Of a DNA stretch of 64,000 nt, positions 16,152 through 24,689 are shown in pieces. The DNA comes from Sphingobium sp. MI1205 (lineage in GTDB: Bacteria > Pseudomonadota > Alphaproteobacteria > Sphingomonadales > Sphingomonadaceae). Location: positions 2,795,501 through 2,859,500 of the forward strand of contig NZ_CP005188.1 in the NCBI RefSeq assembly GCF_001563285.1, in the 5' to 3' direction. Made by a program: the position numbers and the translations under genes. Within the stretch, counting starts at the first letter, position 1, and each line of letters begins with the position of its first letter. Under the pieces are notes generated by a model. That model saw nothing but the letters and a program-made list of their open reading frames with translations. It did no database searches and had not been told where the DNA came from.

Positions 16152-16958
16152 TCAATGCACGAACCGGGCGACCACATCCCTGTATGAACGGCTGACCTTC
16201 ACCTGCGCGCCGGACTCCAGCACCAGGAAACATTCCCCATTGGTATGCGGCTTCACCTGCCGCACCTGGCTCAGATTGACGATCGTCGACCGATGCACCC
16301 GCTGGAAATTCCTGGGATCCAATCTTTTCTCTAAATCCTTCATGGTTTCGCGCAAAATCAGCGAATTATCGGCGGTATAAATGCACATATAATCGCCGGC
16401 CGCGTCGATCCGCTCGATCGAATCGACATCTACACGGAAAATCTGGCCCCGATCCTTGATGTTGATGAGCTTTTCGAAGCGATTGGAAGACGGAGCATCC
16501 TCGTCGCCGCCAGCGTTGAACTCGTTCATCGCATCCGGCGCGACCTCGGCCAGCACCTCGCGCAGCTTTTCGGCTTCCTGCACCTGCTTCTTCTCGGACA
16601 GGCGCTGCCGCACACGGTCAAGCGCATCGGCAAGCCGCCCTTCATCGACCGGCTTCATCAGATAATCGACCGCCTGCGCTTCAAAGGCGCGAATAGCGTG
16701 ATCGCTATAGGCGGTGCAGAAAATGAACAGCGGCGGTTCGACTTCCATCAATCCCTGAACGACCGAAAATCCGTCGAATCCAGGCATTTGGATGTCAAGG
16801 AACACAAGGTCGGGTTTATGCGTCTTGATGGCGCGAATGGCTTCGCGGCCGTTCGAGCAAGTCTCTACGATTTCGACATCCTCATGCGCTTCCAGACGCA
16901 GCTTGAGGCCTTGGATAGCCAGGCTTTCGTCGTCGACGAGGATTGTTCTTATGGTCAT
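16152..16958 (-). CDS. LytTR-type response regulator
   Basis: 268 residues. The receiver domain spans 1-125 with acidic pair Asp9/Asp10, phosphoacceptor Asp55 (LVFLDIQMPG) and Lys in YLMKPVD. A linker of 40 residues leads to a LytTR DNA-binding domain (about 165-268) with IDAAGDYMCIYT, FQRVHRSTIVNL and VSRSYRDVVARF. It forms a two-gene operon with the kinase upstream, sharing four bases. Target genes are not apparent here. Confidence 0.93.
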   Translation of the reverse strand: MTIRTILVDDESLAIQGLKLRLEAHEDVEIVETCSNGREAIRAIKTHKPDLVFLDIQMPGFDGFSVVQGLMEVEPPLFIFCTAYSDHAIRAFEAQAVDYLMKPVDEGRLADALDRVRQRLSEKKQVQEAEKLREVLAEVAPDAMNEFNAGGDEDAPSSNRFEKLINIKDRGQIFRVDVDSIERIDAAGDYMCIYTADNSLILRETMKDLEKRLDPRNFQRVHRSTIVNLSQVRQVKPHTNGECFLVLESGAQVKVSRSYRDVVARFVH

Positions 16959-18061
16959 GCGGCCACTTTCGATGGTTCATCCAGATTAAGCGGCATTTCG
17001 ATCTGGACCGAAAAGCCGCTTGGCGTGGAACGCGTTTCTAAGCTCTGTCGTTCCCCGAACGCTTGAATCAGGCGATCGCGGATGTTTGCCAGGCCAACGC
17101 CCGTCCCTTCGCTCACAGGAGTGTTCGGACGCATGAACCCCTCGTTCAATCCCGGACCGGTATCCGATACGATGACCCGGACGTTTTCACCGGCAGGCTG
17201 CGCCGTAATGGATATTTCCGCCCCTTCTTCCTTCGGGGTGACCGCATATTTGATCGCGTTTTCGACCAGCGGCTGGAGAAGCAGCGAAGGCAGCCGCGAC
17301 TGGGCCACTGCAGGGTCAATGTTGAAGACGGGCCGCAACCTGTCCTCGAACCGCATCTTCTCGATCTCTAGATAGAGCTTCAACGTCTCCACCTCCTGTT
17401 CGATCGTGACCTGCGCGGTGGGCTCGTTGATAAGCGTATAGCGCAGGAATGAGGACAGGCGCGAGAGCATCGCATTTGCCCGGTCCGTCTGCTTCAATAG
17501 CACAAGTGTCGATATGCTGTTGAGCGTATTGAACAGAAAATGGGGATTGAGCTGATAGCGCAGCATCGCAAGTTGCGCGCTGGAAGCCTGATTTTCAAGG
17601 CGCAGCAGCTGATCTGCCTGTTCCTCTACCGTCAGGTAGAAGTTGATGGCGTAATAGAGCGCCGACCAAGCCCCCAGCAGGGTGATGCTGAGATAGAAGG
17701 CGCCTAGGAACAATTGGAGCCCGGCCGTATCGCTACCGCGATTCTGTGTAGAAAAGACCCAGGCATCAATGAACGCGACCAGCCCCGCCGCCACGACTAC
17801 GGTCACGATCGAGGCGCCCCAGGTGACGATGGGGCGCTGCTTCTGCAAAAACCGGAAGATCACCGCGATCAGCAACGTGACCGAATAGCCCGTCACGGTG
17901 GAGATCATCACCGGGATCAGGCTGGAGAGCGGCTGGCCATTGGCGATGGTCGATGAGCCCCGCAACAGGAAAGCGCCCGCCCATCCCGCCGATTGCAGGT
18001 TCCAGAAGGCGCGGTTCTTGTCAGCGAAGAAGGGCTGAGGCTGGATGCGATGCACAGACAT
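16955..18061 (-). CDS. Sensor histidine kinase of the LytS/AlgZ (HisKA_7TM-like) type
   Basis: 368 residues. Four hydrophobic segments lie within the first 150 residues. The His_kinase domain has LNPHFLFNTLNSISTLVLL, with the phosphorylated histidine near 174. The ATPase domain has LLLQPLVENAIKYAV (N box), VSDTGPGL and GTGVGLANIRDRL (G boxes). It has no separate sensor domain, so the membrane part probably senses. Overlap with the regulator gene shows they are a pair. Confidence 0.93.
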   Translation of the reverse strand: MSVHRIQPQPFFADKNRAFWNLQSAGWAGAFLLRGSSTIANGQPLSSLIPVMISTVTGYSVTLLIAVIFRFLQKQRPIVTWGASIVTVVVAAGLVAFIDAWVFSTQNRGSDTAGLQLFLGAFYLSITLLGAWSALYYAINFYLTVEEQADQLLRLENQASSAQLAMLRYQLNPHFLFNTLNSISTLVLLKQTDRANAMLSRLSSFLRYTLINEPTAQVTIEQEVETLKLYLEIEKMRFEDRLRPVFNIDPAVAQSRLPSLLLQPLVENAIKYAVTPKEEGAEISITAQPAGENVRVIVSDTGPGLNEGFMRPNTPVSEGTGVGLANIRDRLIQAFGERQSLETRSTPSGFSVQIEMPLNLDEPSKVAA

Positions 18062-18085
18062 TGGTGCCAGCCTAGAACATCCGGC

Positions 18086-18108
18086 AAAAAAGTGGGAACC
18101 GCTTTTTT
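18086..18108. repeat. Palindrome with GAA loop upstream of the kinase gene
   Basis: AAAAAAGTGG gaa CCGCTTTTTT, a 10-bp stem (one G-T pair) with a three-base loop, 25 bases upstream of the kinase ATG. A-rich and T-rich ends make it look like a bidirectional terminator. It could end the HxlR transcript, which stops at 18168 and runs toward it on the minus strand. Confidence 0.6.
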
Positions 18109-18167
18109 ATGAAGGGATCAGCGGCTCAATAGAATGGGCAGGTCTTCGACTGCACTCCGTCGCCGCG

Positions 18168-18650
18168 TCACGCGGCTGCGGCCGGTTCCTCATCCATTGG
18201 AGTGATCTCGTCAGGGCAGAGCCATACCAGGTCGCTCAGTTCAAGCGGCCGCCCATCATGCGCCTGGATTGTCATCTTCCGGATCGGCTGGCCATCACGC
18301 CGGTCCGCCAGCACCTGACAGGACACCGGACCACAGCCCCACTTTTCCCCCCATTGCCGCAATGCGATCATCACGGGAGCGAGTTCGCGGCCCTTTTCGG
18401 TGAGGCGATATTCGATCTTGCGCCGGTCGCACTGCATCGGTTGACGCAGCATGATGCCATTTTCCACCAGACGCGCCAGGCGATTGGCCAGGATGTTGCG
18501 GGCTATGCCAAGGCTCGACTGAAATTCCTCAAAATGCCGGATGCCGGACAAGGCGCCCCGCAAGATGAGAAATGACCAGCGTTCGCCCATAGCTTCCAGC
18601 GCGCTTGGGAGCGCGCATTGTTCCAGATCCTGCGCCAGAATGTGCTTCAT
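18168..18650 (-). CDS. HxlR-family transcriptional regulator
   Basis: 160 residues from ATG 18650, preceded by AGGCAGGA. It is a winged-helix protein with the HxlR pattern: CALPSALEAMGERWSFLILRGALSGIRHFEEFQ, GIARNILANRLARLVENGIM and YRLTEKGRELAPVMIALRQWGEKW. The C-terminal 50 residues form a small extra domain seen in some members. Cys residues are few, so redox sensing is not obvious. It is encoded alone, divergent from rel. Confidence 0.85.
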   Translation of the reverse strand: MKHILAQDLEQCALPSALEAMGERWSFLILRGALSGIRHFEEFQSSLGIARNILANRLARLVENGIMLRQPMQCDRRKIEYRLTEKGRELAPVMIALRQWGEKWGCGPVSCQVLADRRDGQPIRKMTIQAHDGRPLELSDLVWLCPDEITPMDEEPAAAA

Positions 18651-18762
18651 CGTCCTGCCTAGATAGCTCAAAGCCACAGCCGTTGCAAAAGCGCAGCCAT
18701 TTTACGCAAGATGGGATTTTTTTGTTGCGCAGCAAGATGCTTCCCGGACAATCGGGTTTACG

Positions 18763-20868
18763 ATGCTGCGTCAATATGAACTAGTTGAGCGAGTGAAGCG
18801 CTACGATCCGGATGCGGACGAGGCGATGATCAACCGCGCCTACGTCTTTTCCGTCCAGAAACACGGGTCCCAGAAACGCGCCAGCGGCGACCCCTATTTC
18901 AGTCATCCCATTGAGGTCGCTGGCATTCTCACCGATTTCAGCCTGGACGATCAGACCATCGTTACGGCGCTGCTGCACGATACGATCGAAGACACGCTTG
19001 TCACCTATGAGGAGATTGAGAATGCGTTCGGCAAGGATGTCGCGCGCATGGTCGATGGCGTCACCAAGCTGTCCAAGATCGAAGCGATGTCAGAAAATGA
19101 GCGGGCGGCGGAGAATCTCCGCAAGTTCCTGCTCGCCATGTCGGACGATATCCGCGTGCTGCTGGTCAAGCTCGCCGACCGCCTCCACAACATGCGTACG
19201 CTGCATTTCATCAAGAATGAGACCAAGCGCCGCCGCATCGCCCGTGAGACGATGGACATATATGCGCCGCTCGCCGAGCGGATCGGCATGTACGACTTCA
19301 TGCGCGAAATGCAGCTCCTCTCCTTCCGCGAGCTGGAGCCGGAAGCCTATGACAGCATCACCAAGCGACTGGAGCAGCTGAAGGAAGGCGGCCATGACAA
19401 GGTCGACCGGATCGGCGCCGAATTGCAGCTGCTGTTGGGCAGCAACGACCTGTCCGTCACCGTATCCGGCCGGGAAAAGCATCCCTATTCCATCTGGAAG
19501 AAGATGCAGGAGCGGCACATCAGCTTCGAACAGCTGACGGATGTGATGGCTTTCCGTGTTATCACCGAAACGGCCGAGGATTGCTACCGGGCGCTGGGCG
19601 TCATCCACCAGACCTACAAGATGGTCCCCGGACGGTTCAAAGATTATATCTCCACCCCCAAGCGCAACGGCTACCGCTCGCTCCACACGACGGTGATCCA
19701 TCAGGACAATGCCCGCATCGAGGTACAGATCCGCAGCCGCGACATGCATCATGACGCGGAACTGGGGCTGGCGGCGCACTGGGCATACAAGCAGAAGGGC
19801 GATGCGGGCGACCATCATGCAGCATGGCTGCGCGACCTGGTCGAGATTCTGGAACAGAGCCAGGACGCCGACGAGCTGCTCGAACATACCCGCATGGCGA
19901 TGTATCAGGACCGCATCTTCGCCTTTTCCCCCAAAGGCGAGTTGCACCAGCTGCCCAAGGGATCGACCCCGGTCGATTTCGCCTATGCCGTCCACACGTC
20001 GCTGGGCAACCAGACGGTCGGTGCAAAGGTCAATGGCCGGGTCGTTCCCCTGCGCACGCCGCTGGAAAATGGCGATCAGGTCGAGATCCTGAAATCGGAA
20101 GGCCAGGAACCGCAACCGGGCTGGCTGACCTTCGCCGTCACGGGCAAGGCGCGGGCGGCCATCCGCCGCTTCATCCGGCAGAAGCAGCGCGGCGAGGAAA
20201 TCGCGCTCGGTGAAAAGCTGTATGACGAAATCATCGGCCGCCTTTCCCCGGAACTGGCCAGTGAATTGGGAGAGAAGGCCCTCAAGGCCGCGCTCAAGCG
20301 CCTGAAGCTCGAAGATCGCGGCGCGCTGATGATCGCCATCGCTACCCATCGCCTGCGCGATTCAGAGGTCATGGAAGCTCTTGTGCCCGGGTCGACGAGC
20401 GCGGAAGGCATGGAAGAAGCGCATCCGCGCCAGCATGCGCCAGTGTCAATCCGCGGCCTGACGCCGGGCATCGCTTATCATCTGGGTGACTGTTGCCACC
20501 CCGTACCGGGCGATCGGATCGTTGGTGTACGGCGCACCGGTGAACCGATCGAAGTGCATACGATCGACTGTCGCTCGCTTGAAGCTGGCCAGGATGACGA
20601 CTGGATCGATCTGGCCTGGGACAGCAGGTCGAAGGGCGGGACCGCGCGTCTTCAGGTGATCGTGAAGAACCAGCCAGGCGCGCTGGCGGCGGTGGCCAAT
20701 GTCTTCGGCGCGACCAAGGCGAATATCCTCAATCTGCAACTGGTGAACCGCGAAGGTCCGTTTCATACGGACATCATCGACCTCGAGGTCGCCGACGCCC
20801 AGCATCTGAACCGCATTCTGTCAGCCCTCCGCGCGCTGGATGCGGTAGCGCAGGCGGATCGGGTGTAG
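18763..20868 (+). CDS. rel: Bifunctional (p)ppGpp synthetase/hydrolase
   Basis: Stringent-response enzyme that makes and degrades (p)ppGpp. The 701 residues follow the full order: HD hydrolase domain (His48, His72-Asp73, EDT at 76-78), synthetase domain about 230-350 (SGREKHPYSIWKKM, DVMAFRVI, YISTPKRNGYRSLHT), TGS domain about 385-445 (IFAFSPKGELHQLPKGSTPVDFAY) and C-terminal ACT domain (LQVIVKNQPGALAAVANVFG). The intact HD motif means it can hydrolyse. Alphaproteobacteria usually have one such long enzyme. It is a single gene and the adjacent rplJL is separated by 780 bases. Confidence 0.96.
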   Translation: MLRQYELVERVKRYDPDADEAMINRAYVFSVQKHGSQKRASGDPYFSHPIEVAGILTDFSLDDQTIVTALLHDTIEDTLVTYEEIENAFGKDVARMVDGVTKLSKIEAMSENERAAENLRKFLLAMSDDIRVLLVKLADRLHNMRTLHFIKNETKRRRIARETMDIYAPLAERIGMYDFMREMQLLSFRELEPEAYDSITKRLEQLKEGGHDKVDRIGAELQLLLGSNDLSVTVSGREKHPYSIWKKMQERHISFEQLTDVMAFRVITETAEDCYRALGVIHQTYKMVPGRFKDYISTPKRNGYRSLHTTVIHQDNARIEVQIRSRDMHHDAELGLAAHWAYKQKGDAGDHHAAWLRDLVEILEQSQDADELLEHTRMAMYQDRIFAFSPKGELHQLPKGSTPVDFAYAVHTSLGNQTVGAKVNGRVVPLRTPLENGDQVEILKSEGQEPQPGWLTFAVTGKARAAIRRFIRQKQRGEEIALGEKLYDEIIGRLSPELASELGEKALKAALKRLKLEDRGALMIAIATHRLRDSEVMEALVPGSTSAEGMEEAHPRQHAPVSIRGLTPGIAYHLGDCCHPVPGDRIVGVRRTGEPIEVHTIDCRSLEAGQDDDWIDLAWDSRSKGGTARLQVIVKNQPGALAAVANVFGATKANILNLQLVNREGPFHTDIIDLEVADAQHLNRILSALRALDAVAQADRV

Positions 20869-20910
20869 AACCGCGAAGGGTGGTTTGCGGGACCGGCCGC
20901 TTACTCATTC

Positions 20911-20930
20911 CCCGCCCGCTTGCGGGAGGG
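20911..20930. repeat. REP-like palindrome downstream of rel
   Basis: Core CCCGCttGCGGG within ccccgcccgcttgcgggagg, related to the palindromes flanking the DUF559 gene. It occurs singly, 42 bases past the rel stop. Confidence 0.6.
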
Positions 20931-21001
20931 GGGATGAGGTCCGCAATTGATCGTTAAGAACCATCGTCCGCAAAAAACGTTCGATTTCCAAGCTCTCCAT
21001 C

Positions 21002-21079
21002 CGTCATCCCGGCCTTGAGCCGGGATCCCGCTCCCTTGAGCTAGTAGAACAAGCAGGCTCCGGGGCAAGCCCGGGCTGA
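21002..21079. repeat. Composite inverted repeat, CGTCATCCCGG family
   Basis: Left arm cgtcatcccgg-ccttga-gccgggatcc, a spacer of about 25 bases, and right arm ggctccgggg-caag-cccgggctgac. Each arm is a palindrome and the arms are themselves inverted. Related elements lie at 33825-33885, 37271-37360 and 39305-39387. Confidence 0.7.
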
Positions 21080-21582
21080 CAAGACGGGCATGTGACTAAG
21101 CGGCCGGGAAACCGCCCCTGCTCTGTCAACTGTAACCGCCACGCCACGCCCTGCGCAAAAAACATCCTATTCTCCATCCGGTCGCCACTTTTCCCTGTCC
21201 TACATCCCCCTGACCTGCCTACCCCACGCCGGTCTTTGAAATGTCGAACCGCTTCTCACAATGCTTACGCGCGCCTGCGCACGCGCGCGCATATGGTGTG
21301 AACTTTGCCGAAAAACCGCGCTTTTCCGCGACCCACCGGTCCCAACATTCAGATTCCGCGTGACAGGGCTCCTACAAATCTGTAGGGGCGCCCGCAGCGG
21401 ACCTGCGGCAGCAATGTCGACGGTCTTCCGTCCGAGACAGTCGGTGAAGGGAATCTGCCCTTCTTAATTTCCGGCCTAGACGGGGAAAAGTTCTTTACCG
21501 GCCGGGCCTTTTGCCCTGTCCGGGTCTGCCTGTTTTCCCATGAGGATGCGGGCCAGTCGATCTCTCCCCTTCGGACATTTGC
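21080..21582. other. Long non-coding stretch before rplJ
   Basis: Roughly 500 bases without a credible gene. It holds an alternating purine-pyrimidine run at 21276-21295, a small hairpin (gaagg/cccttc) near 21445-21462, and presumably the rplJL promoter and L10-binding leader. I could not identify the promoter or a tRNA. Confidence 0.5.
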
Positions 21583-21605
21583 CCTGCGATTCGTCGCGGG
21601 TTTTT
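21583..21605 (+). promoter_or_regulatory. Terminator-like hairpin in the rplJL leader (possible attenuator)
   Basis: CCTGCGA, a TTCG tetraloop, and TCGCGGG form a 7-bp stem, followed at once by TTTTT. It ends 43 bases before the rplJ ATG. The form is that of an intrinsic terminator. Ribosomal L10 operons are commonly controlled through leader RNA that binds L10-L12, so attenuation is plausible. No competing antiterminator was established by eye. Confidence 0.55.
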
Positions 21606-21648
21606 GCCGTTCATCGGGTCGTCCGATGGACATGAAGTGGAGAATGGC

Positions 21649-22164
21649 ATGGATCGTAATCAGAAAGCTGAGGTCGTTTCCGCGCTGAACGCAGAACTGG
21701 CAGAAGTTGGCGTGGTCGTCGTGACCCGCAACCTCGGCATGACCGTCGCTCAGTCGACTGTCCTGCGCCAGAAGATGCGCGAAGCCGGTGCGTCCTACAA
21801 GGTTACGAAGAACCGCCTCGCCCGCATCGCCCTTGATGGCACTGACTATACCGGCCTCAGCGAACTGCTGACCGGCCCAGTCGGCCTTGCCACCTCGGCC
21901 GATCCGGTCGCAGCCGCCAAGGTTGCGGTCGATTTCGCCAAGACCAACGACAAGCTTGAGATCGTTGGTGGCGCGATGGGTGAAGTGCTGCTGGACGCGG
22001 AGGGCGTCAAGGCGCTCGCCTCGATGCCGTCGCTGGATGAACTGCGTGCGAAGATCGTTGGGCTGCTCGTTGCGCCCGCGACCAAGCTCGCGACCGTCAC
22101 CCAGGCACCGGCTGCGCAGCTCGCGCGGGTCTTCAACGCCTATGCGGAGAAGGACGCGGCCTGA
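21649..22164 (+). CDS. rplJ: 50S ribosomal protein L10
   Basis: 171 residues. It anchors L7/L12 dimers to the ribosomal stalk. Family sequence is clear: MDRNQKAEVVSALNAELAE, VVTRNLGMTVAQSTVLRQKMREAG and YKVTKNRLARIAL. The C-terminal helix that binds L12 is present. ATG 21649 follows GGAGAA. It is co-transcribed with rplL. rplK and rplA are not upstream. Confidence 0.97.
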   Translation: MDRNQKAEVVSALNAELAEVGVVVVTRNLGMTVAQSTVLRQKMREAGASYKVTKNRLARIALDGTDYTGLSELLTGPVGLATSADPVAAAKVAVDFAKTNDKLEIVGGAMGEVLLDAEGVKALASMPSLDELRAKIVGLLVAPATKLATVTQAPAAQLARVFNAYAEKDAA

Positions 22165-22243
22165 TTGGCCCGGCCTTTTTCCGAAATCACGTTTTCAACT
22201 CTTGATTTAGGGGCACATGCCCCACCCAGAAGGGAATATTAAC

Positions 22244-22618
22244 ATGGCAGACATCAACGCACTGGTCGATCAGCTCTCGGCCCTGACCGTCCTCGAAGCC
22301 GCTGAACTCTCGAAGGCTCTGGAAGAAAAGTGGGGCGTTTCGGCCGCCGCTGCCGTCGCCGTCGCTGGCCCGGCCGCTGCCGCTGCCGCTCCGGCCGCTG
22401 AAGAGCAGTCGGAATTCGACGTGATCCTCACCGGCGACGGTGGCAAGAAGATCAACGTCATCAAGGAAGTCCGCGCCATCACCGGTCTGGGCCTGACCGA
22501 AGCCAAGGCGCTCGTCGAAGGCGCGCCCAAGGCTGTCAAGGAAGCCGTCAGCAAGGACGAAGCCGAGAAGCTCAAGAAGCAGCTTGAAGAAGCCGGCGCG
22601 ACCGTCGAGCTCAAGTAA
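22244..22618 (+). CDS. rplL: 50S ribosomal protein L7/L12
   Basis: 124 residues: N-terminal dimerisation part ([22 protein letters not shown]), Ala-rich hinge (about 37-52) and globular domain with [20 protein letters not shown] and a [21 protein letters not shown] tail. It forms the stalk that recruits translation factors. A terminator follows, and rpoB is not downstream. Confidence 0.98.
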   Translation: MADINALVDQLSALTVLEAAELSKALEEKWGVSAAAAVAVAGPAAAAAAPAAEEQSEFDVILTGDGGKKINVIKEVRAITGLGLTEAKALVEGAPKAVKEAVSKDEAEKLKKQLEEAGATVELK

Positions 22619-22670
22619 TCGGCCCGGCTCCGCCTCGTGCGGAGCTGACCGATCCAGCACAGCTGGAATG

Positions 22671-22700
22671 GGGCGGTATCTTCGGATGCCGCCCTTTTTC
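22671..22700 (+). terminator. Intrinsic terminator of rplJL
   Basis: GGGCGGTATC and GGATGCCGCCC form a stem with a TTC loop, followed by TTTTT. It lies 52 bases beyond the rplL stop. Confidence 0.85.
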
Positions 22701-22832
22701 TGCGCATCCGTCGCGTCAGCCCAAGCCGCTCGCTCCATTCTCCGGGAAACGACCGCATCGCCCGGGGCTCGGCGACTACATCCCTGCCGATGGGCATCTC
22801 TCAGATCGAACGCTCCCGCTTACTCGTCCGCC

Positions 22833-23549
22833 TCAAAGTGGATCCGGGTTCAGGTAAAGATAGCGGTCGTCAAACTCCGCCACGGCTTTCAACCCTTCTA
22901 GGTCGAGTATCTCCACCTCTCCCCGCCGATAGGCAAGCAGGCGCTGGTCGCGCAACATGCGCAATGTGCGATTGACGTGAACCGCCGTCATTCCCAGGCT
23001 ATCGGCCAGCTGAGCCTGACTCATCCCCAGGTTAAAACGCCCATTAGCCTTGCCCACCACGCCCAGCCGGACATGGAGTTCGCACAACAGCGCGGCCAAT
23101 CGCTCCACCGCCGATCTCTGCCCTAAGGACAATTCCCATTCGCGGTTCATGGATGCGTCCAGATTGGTGCTGAACCAATAGAGCCGGCCCAGGCGGGGCC
23201 ATCGTTCAATCAACTGACGGATATGTTCGTGGGGAACGAGGCTGATCTTGCAGTCGGTCAGCGCCATTACTTCATGTTCAAGGCGCTTCAGCGTGAACCC
23301 GTGAATATCGACGAAGTCACCCGCAACATGGATTTGCGTGATCTGCCTTTTTCCGTCTGCCAAATCCTTCATACGGCACATCATGCCATCGAGCAGCAGG
23401 GTGCTTGCTTCCAACCGTTCGCCTTCATGCACTACGGTGGTGTTGCGCTCGACATGTCGCCCAGGGGGAACAATAGCGCGGATCGCCTGCTCTTCCTCAT
23501 CGGAAACCGGGTGCCGGAACCTAAGCTTGGCGAGATGCGCCTCTATCAT
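22833..23549 (-). CDS. Crp/Fnr-family transcriptional regulator
   Basis: 238 residues from ATG 23549, preceded by AGGAGG. The cyclic-nucleotide-binding-like beta barrel covers about 30-130 (VVHEGERLEASTLLLDGMMCRMK, HVAGDFVDIHG). A helix follows, then the HTH domain with MSQAQLADSLGMTAVHVNRTLRMLRDQ. It lacks the Fnr N-terminal cysteine cluster and the full cAMP-binding RxS loop, so the signal is unknown. The start overlaps the end of the DUF6894 gene on the same strand by 29 bases, suggesting joint expression. Confidence 0.88.
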   Translation of the reverse strand: MIEAHLAKLRFRHPVSDEEEQAIRAIVPPGRHVERNTTVVHEGERLEASTLLLDGMMCRMKDLADGKRQITQIHVAGDFVDIHGFTLKRLEHEVMALTDCKISLVPHEHIRQLIERWPRLGRLYWFSTNLDASMNREWELSLGQRSAVERLAALLCELHVRLGVVGKANGRFNLGMSQAQLADSLGMTAVHVNRTLRMLRDQRLLAYRRGEVEILDLEGLKAVAEFDDRYLYLNPDPL

Positions 23550-23802
23550 CGGTGCCTCCTGGGTCGAGCCGGAGACACACAGCCTCGCTGAAAGTAACTC
23601 GTCCAAACTGTATACCGGTCTCGCTCCTGATGTCGATCCAACCCGTAAGATCGACGACGCCCATCATTACTTCCTCGCTCAGGATCGAGCGAATGCTGCG
23701 AATGGCGAAGGTGCGGGGATCGTCGTGGTCGGCCATTTCGCGCCCCTCCTCGTCCGCGGTGAAGCCGGTGCCGTTATGGAGGTCAAAATGAAGGCGGCGC
23801 AT
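23521..23802 (-). CDS. DUF6894 family small protein
   Basis: 93 residues from ATG 23802; a GTG at 23838 would add 12. The sequence RRLHFDLHNGTGFTADEEGREM, RTFAIRSIRSILSEEVMMG and VDLTGWIDIRSETG matches the DUF6894 pattern common in sphingomonads and rhizobia. The function is unknown. It ends inside the first codons of the Crp/Fnr gene in another frame. Confidence 0.7.
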   Translation of the reverse strand: MRRLHFDLHNGTGFTADEEGREMADHDDPRTFAIRSIRSILSEEVMMGVVDLTGWIDIRSETGIQFGRVTFSEAVCLRLDPGGTDDRGASRQA

Positions 23803-23886
23803 GGCGGGAAGAACGCCGCCCCCTGGCAGAAGTTTCACGGTTGACCGAGAGGCGCGGGATACATCTCAGCCGTTGACGGTCCATGT

Positions 23887-24393
23887 TCAGCGGAGCGCGA
23901 GCAGCATCGGGCGATCCTCTTTCGCTTGCGCCAATGTCTGCGCCCGGTGCTCGGCACGCAGGCTGGTCAACATGACTTCTCGCTCCGCCGCATCATTGGC
24001 GACGATGACCCATGCTTCGAACTTGGCATTTGGCCGGACATCCTTCGGCAACGGGTAGAGTGAACCCATGGTACGGATCGCGCGCATCGATATGCGATTG
24101 ACGTTCCTTGACACGGACGAACCGGCCAAGGCGATATTCTCCGGCCTACCCTCCTCTCCCAGCCTGAACTGGACGCGGGCATAGCCGGTCGAAGCACTTT
24201 CCCGGTAGAGAGACGTCGCCTGACGGATGCTCCGTGAAAGCCTTGAAGCTGCCCGGTCCGTCCATTCATCATGACTTATTGCGTCTTTATCCGACGCGAC
24301 GACGGTCAGTTGACCCGCTCCTTGGCGCGCGACTGCAGCCACGGGCAATATCAAGCAGGCGCAAAGCGCCGCTAACACAGGCTTGGCATGCAT
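23887..24393 (-). CDS. Secreted protein with TonB C-terminal-like domain
   Basis: 168 residues from ATG 24393, which follows GAGGAGG. Signal peptide MHAKPVLAALCACLILPVAAVA. The mature part resembles the TonB C-terminal fold: ASTGYARVQFRLGEEGRPENIALAGSS, then an NRISMRAIRTMGSLYPLP segment. There is no transmembrane anchor or Pro-rich spacer, so it is not a classical energy transducer. Free-standing periplasmic proteins of this type are frequent in sphingomonads. Role unknown. Confidence 0.7.
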   Translation of the reverse strand: MHAKPVLAALCACLILPVAAVARQGAGQLTVVASDKDAISHDEWTDRAASRLSRSIRQATSLYRESASTGYARVQFRLGEEGRPENIALAGSSVSRNVNRISMRAIRTMGSLYPLPKDVRPNAKFEAWVIVANDAAEREVMLTSLRAEHRAQTLAQAKEDRPMLLALR

Positions 24394-24689
24394 AAAGGCC
24401 TCCTCTGTCTGTTTTTCGATTTTCACTGAGAGCCGCTGCGGCGGCATCGAGCCGGCCGAGAGCAGCGATGCCTATATATGACAAAGAGAAGTCAGATGGT
24501 AATAAATATACCGTAGCAATGTCATCGACATACCACTATTTCATCAATGCCTAATTTCTCGAGTAAACATACCCAATTCAAGAATTCTCGGCTTGACCTG
24601 AGGACCCGCCTCTAAGTTACGGGAGCGGCTACATTTTTGGAAGATCTTCGTTGAACGCTGGACCGAATCGGTGAGAATCTTTCCTGGCC

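Noticed and set aside
21276..21295. Twenty-base alternating purine-pyrimidine run (Z-DNA potential) upstream of rplJ
   Set aside because: Short runs like this are expected by chance in GC-rich DNA and no functional context was evident.
20869..21648. Possible tRNA or other small RNA gene in the rel-rplJ gap
   Set aside because: I looked for a T-arm GTTCGANTC pattern and acceptor pairing and found none; only repeats and leader hairpins were seen.
24394..24689. A gene between the TonB-like protein and the flavoprotein
   Set aside because: No frame with a ribosome site or family similarity was found; the stretch is relatively AT-rich and probably regulatory.
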